Shown here one piece after another: positions 21,701 through 31,202 of a stretch of DNA of 63,084 nt. The notes beneath the pieces are model-generated. The model worked only from the letters and a program-made list of their open reading frames with translations. It was not told where the DNA came from and did no database searches. Location: positions 1 through 63,084 of the forward strand of contig JAKSBP010000411.1 of the NCBI GenBank assembly GCA_022361035.1, read 5' to 3'. The DNA comes from Clostridia bacterium (GTDB lineage Bacteria > Bacillota > Clostridia > Peptostreptococcales > Caminicellaceae). Position 1 is the stretch's first letter. Every line of letters starts with the position of its first letter. The position numbers were made by a program, and so were the translations under genes.

Positions 21701-22797
21701 TTTGCGTTCCCAGGGTTTAAAAAAATCTGTTCACCATGGTCATCTTTGATTTTAAGCTTAGTGTTATTTAAGATGTTAATAGAGTCTATAGCCCTTAGTT
21801 CATCCTTAAATTTTATCCTTATGGTCGGTTCCAATTCCACATTTTTTTCATGGTTTATAGGGCTTGTTTCCTCAACTATCTTATTTGTCTTAAATTGAAC
21901 CGTTGTCCATTGGCTGCTGTCGTCTCCATCATTATATATTTTAACACCCGATAATGAATTTTTTAAGAACACAGTTTCATCCTTGAGCCTCACTATATAT
22001 TTTGAAAAGTCATTTAACTTTTCTCCATTATTTTTCTTAAGAATAAGCTTATTTTTATCCACGGATACAGTGAAGTCTTCAATGCTGTCATTCTTAGAGT
22101 CTGATAAATCCGTATTCAAGCTTAGGGAAACTATATCTATATACTGGCCCTTATAAAAATTCATATCCTTACTTAACCATTGATTTAGAGAAATATCATC
22201 AATAAATTTAAAGATGATACTATCGGAGGTATCAATTCTTTCCTGTAAATTTACTGGAGACGTAGATAATAAAATATCATTATTTCCATCTCCTGCGGTT
22301 ACAAAATCGAAATAGATATCCTTATTTATCCTATTCTCTTCTGAATTTATAAGCATTCCTTCGGGAATATATATGGTATATAATGTATTTTCTTGAAGCT
22401 TATATACCCGTTGACTACCATCGGGAGTATAATATGTTTTAGTTCTTAAACTTATTTCATAATCATCTGCTGTAATATCGAATTTATAGCTTTCCTCCCT
22501 CTGGTCATCGTTGCTAGCTATTATAACAATCTCACCTAGGCTTCCATCCTTATTTAAGGTATATTTAGTATTATCCCAGGTAATATTTATGTTGGAAGTA
22601 TAGGGACTAATGCCCTTTTCACCATTCTCAATACTCTGGCTATACATTTTTACATTAATATTTACATTTTCCTTTATTATCTCAGCTTCAGATACTACTA
22701 TTGAAAAAACAAAGGAAAATAATAATATTCCTAGAAAAATTACAGGGAATATATATCTTCTTTTCACATTATCTTTACTATATTCTATCTTCTTCAT
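18757..22797 (-). CDS. Large exported Big_5/Ig-like repeat surface protein
   Basis: 1346 residues, first gene of the four-gene surface operon. N-terminal signal/anchor (about 15-37). Several SbsA/Big_5-type Ig-like domains are suggested by recurrent P-x-x-x-x-x-V-x-L-x-P-T-I-x-I-x-F-x-x-x and L-x-x-x-T-x-Y-x-x-x patterns (SPINHEKNVELEPTIRIKF, LRADTPYYFWM, LTNLNKYKLRVDRGIIEDL). An IPT-like unit follows (about 1085-1180, DPVITDILVGSVV). The C-terminus (LKYDEYTRNF ... PGIFVVVED) aligns with that of the 2084-residue neighbour. The gap to the next gene is 37 bp. It has a good GGGAGG site. Role: structural surface protein (inference). Confidence 0.83.
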   Translation of the reverse strand: MKKIEYSKDNVKRRYIFPVIFLGILLFSFVFSIVVSEAEIIKENVNINVKMYSQSIENGEKGISPYTSNINITWDNTKYTLNKDGSLGEIVIIASNDDQREESYKFDITADDYEISLRTKTYYTPDGSQRVYKLQENTLYTIYIPEGMLINSEENRINKDIYFDFVTAGDGNNDILLSTSPVNLQERIDTSDSIIFKFIDDISLNQWLSKDMNFYKGQYIDIVSLSLNTDLSDSKNDSIEDFTVSVDKNKLILKKNNGEKLNDFSKYIVRLKDETVFLKNSLSGVKIYNDGDDSSQWTTVQFKTNKIVEETSPINHEKNVELEPTIRIKFKDELRAIDSINILNNTKLKIKDDHGEQIFLNPGNAKVYLDSDKKTLVIELNAAGSISSLLRADTPYYFWMKEGVVKLQTDESIGNEEIVLNFTTIDELNTTEVISYSSSISLEDDITKMDSTELNSHESIYIGFDRAIKFDKDFEWDLDKGTYSDIEVIGKYFQLYEGTATVAEHVYSEEYNSELHIYSSKYIETDGDDYMERYMLPEGITNLQDLEDVTKLKSLSIKRVQILQYEGEDRILKITPKNSLTNLNKYKLRVDRGIIEDLNGYNIKKDIEFSFWTKESSVSSGVSWERVEDYKFSDIEEDSPYFEMPRYGWFLMHDDSDIVERFGIKPIAIDIKGEIIPNRSEENLFKGLEGIHLKDVYYHPDNDEIGTGIKSVNKIVTQYYIKDGERYTKLYIYPEQLKYGRRYLMIIPQNTFQSRSGAFLPELKFDFVVKSQIGGEMDILYLENGMKNVMDIAKDSWEIIARGYNFEQGIDKVEILDINELNKVEISSEDVEFKDVTTINIKIRDEKKDEFIDEFGAIDEDLKLKIIIYFSSGDYVEKEGLIITPRGNPNLIDMEPSDQDVWYDEYSINRKKIDGEYVYFLKVTFSDPDTDNDGVGELQVRFLEGVDGSKTYIGLSRLMEESSVTASGSSVSLINTDFIRSVIGVLSDENTSESQKDKYMEYIFEKNGAREEGYLYLPIKLLNSQTSYNVTLASDVVVYSGSSVGNEGITWSFTTMADPVITDILVGSVVEDYDEDEPLIISGEFFYHTLEVYFNDIRAEDVEIEEDEDGNTYLEVYLPQGNDRLEPGIYNMYIENDENHVRELYGVFSVVREGERIPIEEYRLKETELGEVRADIKVSENTIILDSKYADDRYVEVDLDELMGSDVLVRRIVIEGDEDEKIGVLKTKSRWADIDLYNVRLDSDADDDEITLILGRADQVLKQALRKKLGHKAIKSEFIRVKAENSTLDRVVLNMPFNKANGKRLKVLKYDEYTRNFYMVKVSVDLVDREVTIESKGPGIFVVVED

Positions 22798-23571
22798 AGA
22801 TTATAGTTCCTCCCTTCCATAAAACATATTTATGTGAACAAAGGCATCTAAGGACGCTTTGTGGTTAGTTGACCCTCGGATATTCCGTGGTCTTAAAAAG
22901 CAATAAGCCTATGACATATATTATAATATCATAAACTTTAATAGATCATATAGGTACAAACAAAGTTTTCAACTTAAGAAATTATAACCCTTTGAACTTA
23001 ATCTGTTGTACTAGCAAACTATATGTCTGGCTATAGGAACTAGAACAATGGGTCAACTTAGTAAAACTATGTACATATAAATATTTTAAATCTTAATTAT
23101 TTGTTAAAATATAGAATATATCCCTGTGGTAAACCCTTTAGTATCAAATGTTTTATAATAATCATCATAAATTTTATGAAATACTATCCCTTATATTTAT
23201 CGTCAAAAATCTCTTATATCTTTAATAGAGAAAATAATTCAAATTCCCTAATTTTCGACCCTTTAACTTTTAGGTCTTTTATTTTGGATATAATTGGTGT
23301 ATCCTATTACTAGATATATTACTGTGGAAATCAATATTAAATATAAAGGTTATTTTTCTCCATCATTTTATCCCATTAGACTAAGGATGGGCAGCAGTTC
23401 GAGATAAGTTATTGGTAAAGCTTCAAAGCCAAAAATTGATATTTGCTATTTAAGAATTCATAAGTTTTACCGAAAGAATATTAGAAGGGTTTATTATTTC
23501 AGTAAAATTTATTTTAAATTTTAAGATAGCATGACTATACATAAAAAATATTTATTCTGGAGGTATACATT
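22798..23571. other. Divergent intergenic region
   Basis: 774 bp between the surface operon (minus) and the coiled-coil gene (plus). On the minus strand the operon leader holds two small dyads (ACAAAG/CTTTGT around 22838-22863 and CGGA-ATA-TCCG near 22886). The middle is A/T-rich with TATAAT-like boxes near 22920. I see no gene and no clear -35/-10 pair. Confidence 0.4.
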
Positions 23572-24576
23572 ATGAAAAATAAATTAGGTTTAATTTTGCT
23601 ATTTTTCTTTATCTTAGGCACTACTATCGCTTTTGCCCAAGAAAATGTCGTTTATAATGATAGATACGTTAGACAGTTGGAAATGGAAATAAAAAGTTTA
23701 AAATCCCAGCTTAGATCAAGAAACAATGAAATTAACACTTTAGAAGGCAAATTAAATAATCAAGATAAGGAAATCTTCGACCTGAAGGACAACCTAGAGG
23801 ATAGAAGGGATGACATCAATACTTTAAATGAAAGAATAAATAACCAGCTTACTGAAATTACTATATTAAAAAATAACTTAATAGAGAAAAATACTAAAAT
23901 ATTTAGCCTTGAAAGGGGCCTTCAAAGCAAAGATAGTAAGATAGAAGAACTAAATAATCTTTTAAATACAAAGAATTCAACGGTTAATGGACTTGAGTTT
24001 AATATATCCGTTCTAAAATCTCAAATAGATGATTTACTAGAGGATGTGAATATAAAGGATGGAAAAATAAATTCCCTTCAGTCTAACCTTGCACAGAAAA
24101 ATCTAGATGTAAGTAATTACACCTATGAACTAGACAGATCAAATTTTGAAAATGACGACTTAAAATACAAGACCTCTCAATTGGAATTAGAAGTTGACAT
24201 CTTAAGGGATAGGTATGCTGATGATGGTGATGATGACGACGATGAAGAGGAAGAGGATATTGAAGATATGCTAGAGGATGATTACGATAGGTATTCCGAT
24301 GATGATGTAACTCTGAGATTTGATAGATTCAATGTTAGTATATCCTCAAATGAAATCAGGGTAAAAATGTACGGGTCTAACTTTGATAGAAATGATGAAT
24401 GGAAGGATAGGGATAAATCAGATTTCAGAGACTTTATAGAGGATCTCTGCAAAGATATAGACAAGGATTATAACGAGGATATTGAGGTTATAGTCTATGA
24501 TGATGATAAGGATAAGGTAGGAGAGTATTCCTACGACGATAGGGACAATGAAATATCGGACTATGATGAATACTAG
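23572..24576 (+). CDS. Secreted coiled-coil protein with acidic linker
   Basis: 334 residues. ATG preceded by TGGAGG at a 7-nt spacing. Signal peptide 1-22 (cleavage at AFA-Q). Residues about 30-205 are a long coiled coil with heptad L/I and repeated K-I-x-x-L / I-x-x-L-x-x-x-L units (IKSLKSQL, INTLEGKLNN, INTLNERINNQ). An extreme acidic run follows (about 213-245, DDGDDDDDEEEEDIED). A small C-terminal domain has a beta hairpin (ISSNEIRVKMYGSNF) and a helix. It is convergent with the lysine cluster and not part of it. Probably a periplasm- or wall-located structural protein; function not recognised. Confidence 0.75.
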   Translation: MKNKLGLILLFFFILGTTIAFAQENVVYNDRYVRQLEMEIKSLKSQLRSRNNEINTLEGKLNNQDKEIFDLKDNLEDRRDDINTLNERINNQLTEITILKNNLIEKNTKIFSLERGLQSKDSKIEELNNLLNTKNSTVNGLEFNISVLKSQIDDLLEDVNIKDGKINSLQSNLAQKNLDVSNYTYELDRSNFENDDLKYKTSQLELEVDILRDRYADDGDDDDDEEEEDIEDMLEDDYDRYSDDDVTLRFDRFNVSISSNEIRVKMYGSNFDRNDEWKDRDKSDFRDFIEDLCKDIDKDYNEDIEVIVYDDDKDKVGEYSYDDRDNEISDYDEY

Positions 24577-24630
24577 ACAAAAGCTGGGCTAAATGCTCTT
24601 AAGCTTAAGATTTACCTTAGAATTTAAAAT

Positions 24631-24686
24631 AAGCACTGTCAACAATTATTGAATTTCAATAAATCTTGATAGTGCTTTTATAATTT
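24631..24686. terminator. Bidirectional terminator between the coiled-coil gene and kamE
   Basis: Stem AAGCACTGTCAA (24631-24642) with TTGATAGTGCTT (24665-24676), one mismatch. It is followed by TTATAATTTT on the plus strand and TTATTTTAAATT on the minus strand, so it fits the convergent genes on both sides. Confidence 0.75.
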
Positions 24687-24748
24687 TACCACTGAGCTAT
24701 GGATATAATCCTTTAAAATTTTTATTACTTAGCATATATCTTCCTAGT

Positions 24749-25504
24749 TTAAACCAGTTTTCTATCGACCATTTCCTTTACTATAAAGGATGCCACATGC
24801 TCGGCATAGGTACCCCTTCCAAAACCTGCATCATATCCAAGCTCCTTTGCAAGCTCATGGCCTATTCTAGGGCCTCCACATACTAATACCACCCTATCCC
24901 TGATTCCCTCTGCTTCTAAAATCTCTACTAGCTGAGTCAAGTTGGGAATATGGATATCTTTTTGAGTAACTACCTGGGATACTATAATTGCATCGGCCTC
25001 AAGCTCTATTGCCCTTTCAACTAAGTCCTCGTTTGGAACTTGACTTCCAAGGTTATGGGTTTCTATACCCTTATATCTTTCAAGACCATAATGGCCATCG
25101 TAGCCCTTCATATTCATTATAGCATCGATGCCTACCGTATGGGCATCGGTTCCAGTACATGCTCCCACTATAACTATATCTCGCTTTACATTTTCCTTTA
25201 TAAATCCTTCAACTCCATACTTATCCATTACTTCAACATCAACCTTTGGAACCTCTATATTCAAATAATCTACCGTATGCTGACATTTGCCATAGACCAC
25301 AAACATAGTATATCCTACTCCAAGGTCTTCAGAGTAGACGACACTTGGCTCCTCTATGCCCATTTTCAAAGCAAGACGTCTAGCGGCTTCTTGAGCCTCC
25401 TCTCCAGAAGGTATGGGCAGTGTAAAGGAAAGCTGAACCATTCCATCGTTTAAGGTATCCCCATAGGGCTTTACCCTAGTTAAGTCCACTTTTTGATTTG
25501 ACAT
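24749..25504 (-). CDS. kamE: Lysine 5,6-aminomutase beta subunit (adenosylcobalamin/PLP)
   Basis: 251 residues. With KamD it forms the cobalamin- and PLP-dependent D-lysine/L-beta-lysine 5,6-aminomutase, which moves the terminal amino group of L-beta-lysine to C5. The C-terminal half is a B12-binding Rossmann domain with the DxHxxG motif DAHTVG (His122 as the cobalt ligand). Lys133, 11 residues downstream, is spaced like the PLP-binding lysine of the characterised enzyme (inference from spacing). The ATG overlaps the kamD stop as TAATG, so translation is coupled. It is the last gene of the cluster here. The usual downstream kce and kal genes are absent from the window. Confidence 0.93.
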   Translation of the reverse strand: MSNQKVDLTRVKPYGDTLNDGMVQLSFTLPIPSGEEAQEAARRLALKMGIEEPSVVYSEDLGVGYTMFVVYGKCQHTVDYLNIEVPKVDVEVMDKYGVEGFIKENVKRDIVIVGACTGTDAHTVGIDAIMNMKGYDGHYGLERYKGIETHNLGSQVPNEDLVERAIELEADAIIVSQVVTQKDIHIPNLTQLVEILEAEGIRDRVVLVCGGPRIGHELAKELGYDAGFGRGTYAEHVASFIVKEMVDRKLV

Positions 25505-27060
25505 TACTTTTCACCCCCTAACATAAGCTCAATAAATGGATTAAAATACTTGTCATCCTTAACTATAACTCCATCTAAGCCTTTACCACCATTAAAGCTT
25601 CTCTTAACTCCTGCAAGCTTACCATGTTCTATTATGTTAAATAATCCTTCTTTTTCAATCTCTTCTAGCATAAGAGCTGACTTTCCGAGAACCTCGGCAG
25701 CTCTGTTTTGGATAATACCACCTTTTTTATATTCAATTTCATCCCCAAGATTTCTCATGTTACCAAATATATACTTTGCATTTTCTATTGATAATGCTCT
25801 ATCATGGAGGAAGGGTGTATGAATAGCCTCCGTTAACATTCCCAAAAGCTGTAAACTTTGTCCTGTCATAATGGCAACCATATTGAACAGGGCGTCTTGA
25901 ATGTGGCCTTTAAATATGTTTCCAGTTTTAAACTTAGTAGGGGGCATATATTTTAGAGGCGCCCTAGAAAATATCTCCCTAGCCATTTGTGCCTGAGCAA
26001 GCTCCCATAAAAAGCCATTCTCTATATTTGGGTTTATCTCAAAGGCATGGCCAAGTCCCATCTGTTCTTCTGGAATACCAGCCTTTAAGGCAAATTGTTC
26101 ATTAATAAATTGAGATGCCAAAACTGTATGGGCTTCCTCTACTGCATCGGCAGTAGTAAGATAATTATCTTCTCCTGTGTTTATAATGATTCCAGCAAAG
26201 CCATTTATAACCCTTGAGAAAAATTGGTCTATAAGGGTTCTTTGCATGTTTATATCTCTAAACAGTATCCCATAGAGGGCATCATTAAGCATTACATCTA
26301 GTCTTTCCATGGCACCCATAGCAGCTATCTCCGGCATACAAAGCCCTGAGCAGTAGTTACATAGCCTAATATATCTTCCTACTTCCTCACCAGCCTCATC
26401 TAATGCCCTTCTCATTATTCTAAAGTTTTCTTGAGTTGCGTAGGTTCCTCCAAAGCCCTCTGTAGTTGCCCCATAGGGAACATAGTCCAAAAGGCTTTGG
26501 GCCGTTGTTCTTATCACTGCTATTATATCGGCTCCCTGTCTAGCAGCAGCCTGGGCTTGAAGAACATCTTCATATATATTACCCGTTGCAACTATAACAT
26601 AGAGGTATGGCTTTGTACCTTCTCCAATATTATTTATGAAATCTTCCCTTGTTCCTCTATTTTTCTTAATTCTTTTTACCATTTCTACAGCTAGTTTATT
26701 AATCTCTTCTCTAATCTTTTCTCCATTAACTATAGGAAGCTTAATTATATCGAGTTCACCTATGCTAACTTCTTCAGCAATTTCCTGTGGAGTTTTTCCC
26801 GTATTTGCTACGGCATTACCTATCCAATAGGCAACACCCATTGAGAGTCCTCCACCCTCTTTAATATGGTCTACTAAAACGTTGGGAAGGGGCTTTTCAA
26901 TATCATCTACACCATCTACTCCTAGAAGTCTTGCTACTGTCCTTTCAACGGTTACAGTAGTATGCTTGTCTATAAAAGTTTGCATATCCTCAGCAATACT
27001 TCGAGCCGAATTTCGAGCTTTTTCAATTAGCCCCTTATCTAGATTCAGCTTACTTTCCAT
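25504..27060 (-). CDS. kamD: Lysine 5,6-aminomutase alpha subunit
   Basis: 518 residues, close to the family length. Catalytic TIM-barrel subunit of the 5,6-aminomutase; with KamE it acts on L-beta-lysine made by KamA in anaerobic lysine fermentation to acetate and butyrate. Identity rests on whole-length family resemblance (IEKPLPNVLVDHIKEGGG, YVPYGATTEGFGGTYATQ, AQARQGADIIAVIRTTAQS-like barrel segments) and on the unbroken kamB-kamC-kamD-kamE order. It ends in a 1-bp overlap with kamE. No interruption or missing segment is seen. Confidence 0.93.
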   Translation of the reverse strand: MESKLNLDKGLIEKARNSARSIAEDMQTFIDKHTTVTVERTVARLLGVDGVDDIEKPLPNVLVDHIKEGGGLSMGVAYWIGNAVANTGKTPQEIAEEVSIGELDIIKLPIVNGEKIREEINKLAVEMVKRIKKNRGTREDFINNIGEGTKPYLYVIVATGNIYEDVLQAQAAARQGADIIAVIRTTAQSLLDYVPYGATTEGFGGTYATQENFRIMRRALDEAGEEVGRYIRLCNYCSGLCMPEIAAMGAMERLDVMLNDALYGILFRDINMQRTLIDQFFSRVINGFAGIIINTGEDNYLTTADAVEEAHTVLASQFINEQFALKAGIPEEQMGLGHAFEINPNIENGFLWELAQAQMAREIFSRAPLKYMPPTKFKTGNIFKGHIQDALFNMVAIMTGQSLQLLGMLTEAIHTPFLHDRALSIENAKYIFGNMRNLGDEIEYKKGGIIQNRAAEVLGKSALMLEEIEKEGLFNIIEHGKLAGVKRSFNGGKGLDGVIVKDDKYFNPFIELMLGGEK

Positions 27061-27130
27061 TATATCATACCCCCATATGTTTTTTAGTTTAGGCTCTGGA
27101 CTCTTTCTGCAATATATAGTAAAAAAAGGT

Positions 27131-28759
27131 CTAATTCCTTTCTAAAATACTCTCTGCATCCTCAAGTATTGACTCCTCAAGTCCCATGAGTCTTGAAATA
27201 TTAATAGCATCCTTTGGTACTTCCTTTATGTCTTTGATTTCCCTAAGCCTATAGTCCATATAATAATGAAGCATATCTATTCCTTGCTTTTCTTCCCTTA
27301 TTGTCTTTGATATTTGGTGAAAATCCTCTATAGACAAACCCCTTACTTGAAGATGTCTTACCTCACCATCATCTGCAAGGCCGTCAAAGTGGGTAGTGAT
27401 TATTGTTATTGTCTCCTTATCTTTAAGATAATTAATTATGGCCTTTGATAAGGCGTATCCCTCTTTTGGATTAGTTCCCCTGGCCAATTCATCAATAAGT
27501 ATAAGTCCTTTTCTATTGGAATCCTTAATAGCTTCCTTTATTTTTAATATTTCTCCCCCAAAGGTACTAAGTCCCATATCGGTAGACTGTATGTCTCCTA
27601 CAGAAAAGAATATAAATTCCTTAATAGAAAATTTCATTTTCTCCGCCGGTACAAACATACCATATTGGGCCATCGCCAATAGAAGACCCACAGTTTTTAA
27701 TGAAACGGTTTTTCCGCCCATATTTGCCCCGGTTATGCAGGTAACACCCCTATCCATCTCCACCGTAATAGGTGTAAATTCTCTACCATCTTTTCTTAGG
27801 CTGTTCTCCACTTTAATATTCCGACCATTTATTATAGATATACTATTTGTATCTGTTATCTCGGGCTTTACTCCCTTAAAGCCAATGGCATGATAGCCCT
27901 TAGCTACAAGTAAATCAAGCTTCCCAATAGCATTTATGTTTTTCTCTATAATATTAATATATTTTTTAATCTCTTCACTTAAATCCCTTCGAACTTTAAA
28001 TTCTTCCCCTTCTTCCAATGCCTTTAATTCCTCAAGCCTTTGGCTAAGATTATCGATATCCAAGGTATTTATTGTTTTAAAGGTTATGTTCATATATGTT
28101 TCAAGGCTGTATGTTAAAAATTTATATGCTTTAAGTATATTTATAACTTTATCGCTATCCTTATTTACTGTAATCTCTCCATTGGGCCTTAGCTTTATAT
28201 TTAAATCTTCCTCTACTCTATCCTTTAGTTTTTTTCTTTCTCTGTTGATTTCTTTATCTACATCCCTAATTTCTCTTCTTATTGCCATAAGTTCCTTAGA
28301 ATATTCATCATATATATAAAAGGTATTGGTTCCACTTTCACCGGGGTCAAATAGTTTTTCTAAACATGGTATAGCAATGGGCCTTACATCCTCAGGTATA
28401 TCCCACTTTAACTTCCTTAAGGTAATATCTAATTTTTTTAAAATACTAAGAAATATCTTTATTTCAAAAAGTTCAGTAGTACTTAATATCTCACCTTGGT
28501 CTACCCTTTCAAAGGTCAATCTAAGGTCTTTGATGTTTTTGAAATAGTTTCTCATTTCTACAAAATCATATCTCTGTCTTTCGATTAATCCCCTTATCTT
28601 TTCTATTCTGTCAAACTCCTCCATAAGTTCCCTTTTATCTTGGGACATATAGGGCTTCATAGCCTTCTTATGGGCTTCCCCATAGGGCGTATAGACAGTA
28701 ATTTTATCAAAGATAAAGTCTAAATCAAGATTTTTTGCCGTTTCACTAGATATAAACAT
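27131..28759 (-). CDS. kamC: KamC, MutS-related ATPase of the lysine-fermentation cluster
   Basis: 542 residues. The C-terminal half is a MutS-type ABC ATPase with Walker A GANMGGKT, Walker B LILIDELARGTN and a downstream TIITTHFDGL. The N-terminal half is a helical MutS core/lever-like region (rich in K/E). The mismatch-recognition domain of true MutS is missing. KamC-type proteins are a standard member of kam clusters and of the related ornithine aminomutase cluster. A role in maintaining or reactivating the B12 aminomutase is suspected but I do not know it to be shown. Confidence 0.85.
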   Translation of the reverse strand: MFISSETAKNLDLDFIFDKITVYTPYGEAHKKAMKPYMSQDKRELMEEFDRIEKIRGLIERQRYDFVEMRNYFKNIKDLRLTFERVDQGEILSTTELFEIKIFLSILKKLDITLRKLKWDIPEDVRPIAIPCLEKLFDPGESGTNTFYIYDEYSKELMAIRREIRDVDKEINRERKKLKDRVEEDLNIKLRPNGEITVNKDSDKVINILKAYKFLTYSLETYMNITFKTINTLDIDNLSQRLEELKALEEGEEFKVRRDLSEEIKKYINIIEKNINAIGKLDLLVAKGYHAIGFKGVKPEITDTNSISIINGRNIKVENSLRKDGREFTPITVEMDRGVTCITGANMGGKTVSLKTVGLLLAMAQYGMFVPAEKMKFSIKEFIFFSVGDIQSTDMGLSTFGGEILKIKEAIKDSNRKGLILIDELARGTNPKEGYALSKAIINYLKDKETITIITTHFDGLADDGEVRHLQVRGLSIEDFHQISKTIREEKQGIDMLHYYMDYRLREIKDIKEVPKDAINISRLMGLEESILEDAESILERN

Positions 28760-28798
28760 TTACACACCTCCACCCAATATAAGCCCCTGATAACGCCT

Positions 28799-29836
28799 TT
28801 ATATCTCCTCACTAATCATTAGGTCTATCACAGGTAGGGGGTTTAAAATTTCTTTCATCTTATTTAAAAATTCCCTGGGAGAGAAGTAATAACCCAAGGG
28901 AGAGTAGGGGTTAATGGTTACTGCCAGCAGGTTAATTTTTTCTAAGACATTGAGTTTAATGCCAGTTTTTTGAAAATACTGCCAATCCTTATAACCAATA
29001 AAGACCCTTGTGGCATCCTTAAGGACAAAGGTAATATCCTTAAAGAGCTTTGTAGATGAGATAATGTCCCTTAATGTCCTTGTTACTAAAGAGCCACTTA
29101 TAATGACATATCTCGAGTCTTGTGTTAAAGACCGAGCAATTTCTCTTCCGCAGCCTAGGGCGGTTTTTATATCTAGCTTTCTGATGGAGTATCCATTGTC
29201 AATTATAGATATTTCCTTGTCTTTTAGGGCCTTCTGTGCTATGTCCTTTACTCTACTGTCCCCTACCCCTTCTATGGTAAACAAATTTGTCTGATGGGCA
29301 GTCCTTTCTATGACTTTGTTCATATCCCTGCTAAGGACTGCTCCAGTAGCTAGTATGGTAGCTTCAGTAATTGATGGAGATGCAGAAGATAGCCTGTCTA
29401 GTGCTCCATCCACTATGGCTATGTCAGCACCATAGTTTAACATCTTTTCCAATACTCTTTTTATCTCCTTGTTAGTACAGGGCCCTGCTATTTGAACGTA
29501 TCCAGGGGAAAGGGCCCTAGCTATCAAAACCCGTCCAAGGGAAGTAGTATAATCGGTTATTTCAAGTATTTCAAGGTTCGCCTCACAAACTTCAAAAATT
29601 TTTTCCACAGTTGCAATTAAACTTCCTTCATTTATATAAATTAAGGGCTTTTCAGTAAAGGTAACTATATCCTGTTTTTCCCCGTCTCTTCCTATTGATG
29701 TAATTCCAAGACTTAAATTATCCTTTGCAGCTTCTCCTATTAACTCATTTACTGTAACTGTTTTACCTGAATTTTTTGCCATTCCTACTACGGATACTAT
29801 TTTATACTTATTTTTTATCAAGTTAATCAACTGCAT
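28799..29836 (-). CDS. kamB: KamB, P-loop protein of the lysine-fermentation cluster
   Basis: 345 residues. The N-terminus has a P-loop (VGMAKNSGKT, about residues 17-26) followed by TSIGRDGEKQD. The remaining body has alternating beta/alpha segments (ADIAIVDGALDRLSSASP, YVIISGSLVTRTLRD). Start 27 bp after the kamA stop with an AGGAGG site. Conserved in kam clusters between kamA and kamC. Biochemical function is not established to my knowledge; association with kamC suggests a paired nucleotide-driven accessory role. Confidence 0.85.
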   Translation of the reverse strand: MQLINLIKNKYKIVSVVGMAKNSGKTVTVNELIGEAAKDNLSLGITSIGRDGEKQDIVTFTEKPLIYINEGSLIATVEKIFEVCEANLEILEITDYTTSLGRVLIARALSPGYVQIAGPCTNKEIKRVLEKMLNYGADIAIVDGALDRLSSASPSITEATILATGAVLSRDMNKVIERTAHQTNLFTIEGVGDSRVKDIAQKALKDKEISIIDNGYSIRKLDIKTALGCGREIARSLTQDSRYVIISGSLVTRTLRDIISSTKLFKDITFVLKDATRVFIGYKDWQYFQKTGIKLNVLEKINLLAVTINPYSPLGYYFSPREFLNKMKEILNPLPVIDLMISEEI

Positions 29837-29863
29837 AATAAAAGCCTCCTTTTTAGCTCGTAG

Positions 29864-31129
29864 CTAGTGGCTATTCCCTCTTTTTCTTCTTTCTAAATCC
29901 GATGGCTCTAAGGCAAGTTGGTTACCTTGAAGTAAGCCGGCTACACCTGTCATCCTTTCTTTCCTTTCTCCTCTGCATACAGGGCATGAACACTCTTCTT
30001 TATAGGCCCTTGGCTCCGTATAAGTAGTTATAACTCCTTCATAATTTCTAAGGATAACCTTTTTAGGGGATTGAGAAATTAGGTAGTTGGGCATTACTGG
30101 TATCTTTCCTCCGCCACCAGGTGCATCTACAACGAATGTAGGAACAGCATAACCCGATGTATGACCCCTTAAGCCCTCTATGATTTCTATTCCTTTAGAA
30201 ACAGGAGTTCTAAAATGCTCGATTCCAGCAGATAGATCGCATTGATAAATATAATAGGGTCTTATTCTATTTTTAACTAAGTCATGCATTAACCTTTTCA
30301 TTATATGTACACAATCATTTATTCCTCTTAAAAGAACCGATTGATTCCCTAGGGGTATACCGGCATCAGCCAATAATTTACAAGCCCTTTCTGCTTCAGG
30401 GGTTATTTCCTTTGAATGATTAAAATGAGTATTTACCCAAACTGGATGATACTTCTTAAGTATGTCTACAAGCTCCGGTGTAATTCTTTGGGGAAGAACT
30501 ACAGGAGTCCTTGATCCAAGCCTTATAACTTCAACATGGGGAATTTCCCTAAGTTTACTTATGATATATTCTAATCTTTCATCGGATACTAGGAAACAAT
30601 CTCCTCCCGATAACAATACATCTCTAACTATGGGAGTATTTCTAATATATTCTATAGCTCTATCTATGTTATCTAATGGACTCTCATCATCTTTTTGCCC
30701 TGCAAATCTTCTTCTAGTACAATGACGGCAATACATGGAACACATGTCTGTTATTAGAAGGAGTACTCTATCGGGATATCTATGTGTGAGGCCTGGTACT
30801 GGCGAATCCGTATCCTCATGTAATGGGTCCTCTAAGTCAGCGTCACTTATATATGTTTCATACATGCTAGGAACAGCCTGCTGTCTAACGGGACATGATG
30901 GGTCATCCTTATCCATTAAAAGTGCATAATAGGGGGTTATTCCCATTCTTAATTTCTTTAGTGCCCTATTTACTCCTTCTTCTTCCTCCGATGTAAGGTT
31001 GATAACCTTTTTTAGGTCCTCTACTGTATCAATTCTATTTCTAATCTGCCAATGCCAGTCATTCCATTGTTTATCCGTAACATCTTTCCATAGTTCTACT
31101 TCAGAATAATGTCTCATAAATTTCCACAC
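29864..31129 (-). CDS. kamA: L-lysine 2,3-aminomutase (radical SAM, PLP)
   Basis: 421 residues, matching the clostridial enzyme. It converts L-lysine to L-beta-lysine, the first step of lysine fermentation. Radical-SAM cluster Cys130-Cys134-Cys137 (CSMYCRHC), the SAM-binding GGD segment (LLSGGD), and the PLP lysine Lys342 in PGGGGKIP. The C-terminal CSCPVC fits the structural zinc-binding region. The gene is followed at 27 bp by kamB and preceded at 73 bp by kdd. Because kamB-E and kdd are adjacent, a catabolic rather than beta-lysine osmolyte role is well supported. Confidence 0.96.
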   Translation of the reverse strand: MWKFMRHYSEVELWKDVTDKQWNDWHWQIRNRIDTVEDLKKVINLTSEEEEGVNRALKKLRMGITPYYALLMDKDDPSCPVRQQAVPSMYETYISDADLEDPLHEDTDSPVPGLTHRYPDRVLLLITDMCSMYCRHCTRRRFAGQKDDESPLDNIDRAIEYIRNTPIVRDVLLSGGDCFLVSDERLEYIISKLREIPHVEVIRLGSRTPVVLPQRITPELVDILKKYHPVWVNTHFNHSKEITPEAERACKLLADAGIPLGNQSVLLRGINDCVHIMKRLMHDLVKNRIRPYYIYQCDLSAGIEHFRTPVSKGIEIIEGLRGHTSGYAVPTFVVDAPGGGGKIPVMPNYLISQSPKKVILRNYEGVITTYTEPRAYKEECSCPVCRGERKERMTGVAGLLQGNQLALEPSDLERRKRGNSH

Positions 31130-31202
31130 TCCTATTTATTATTAGGGGAAGATGGAAAGGGAGAAATATTAAAACCTCCAAGATTCCCACTATGTGCATT
31201 TT

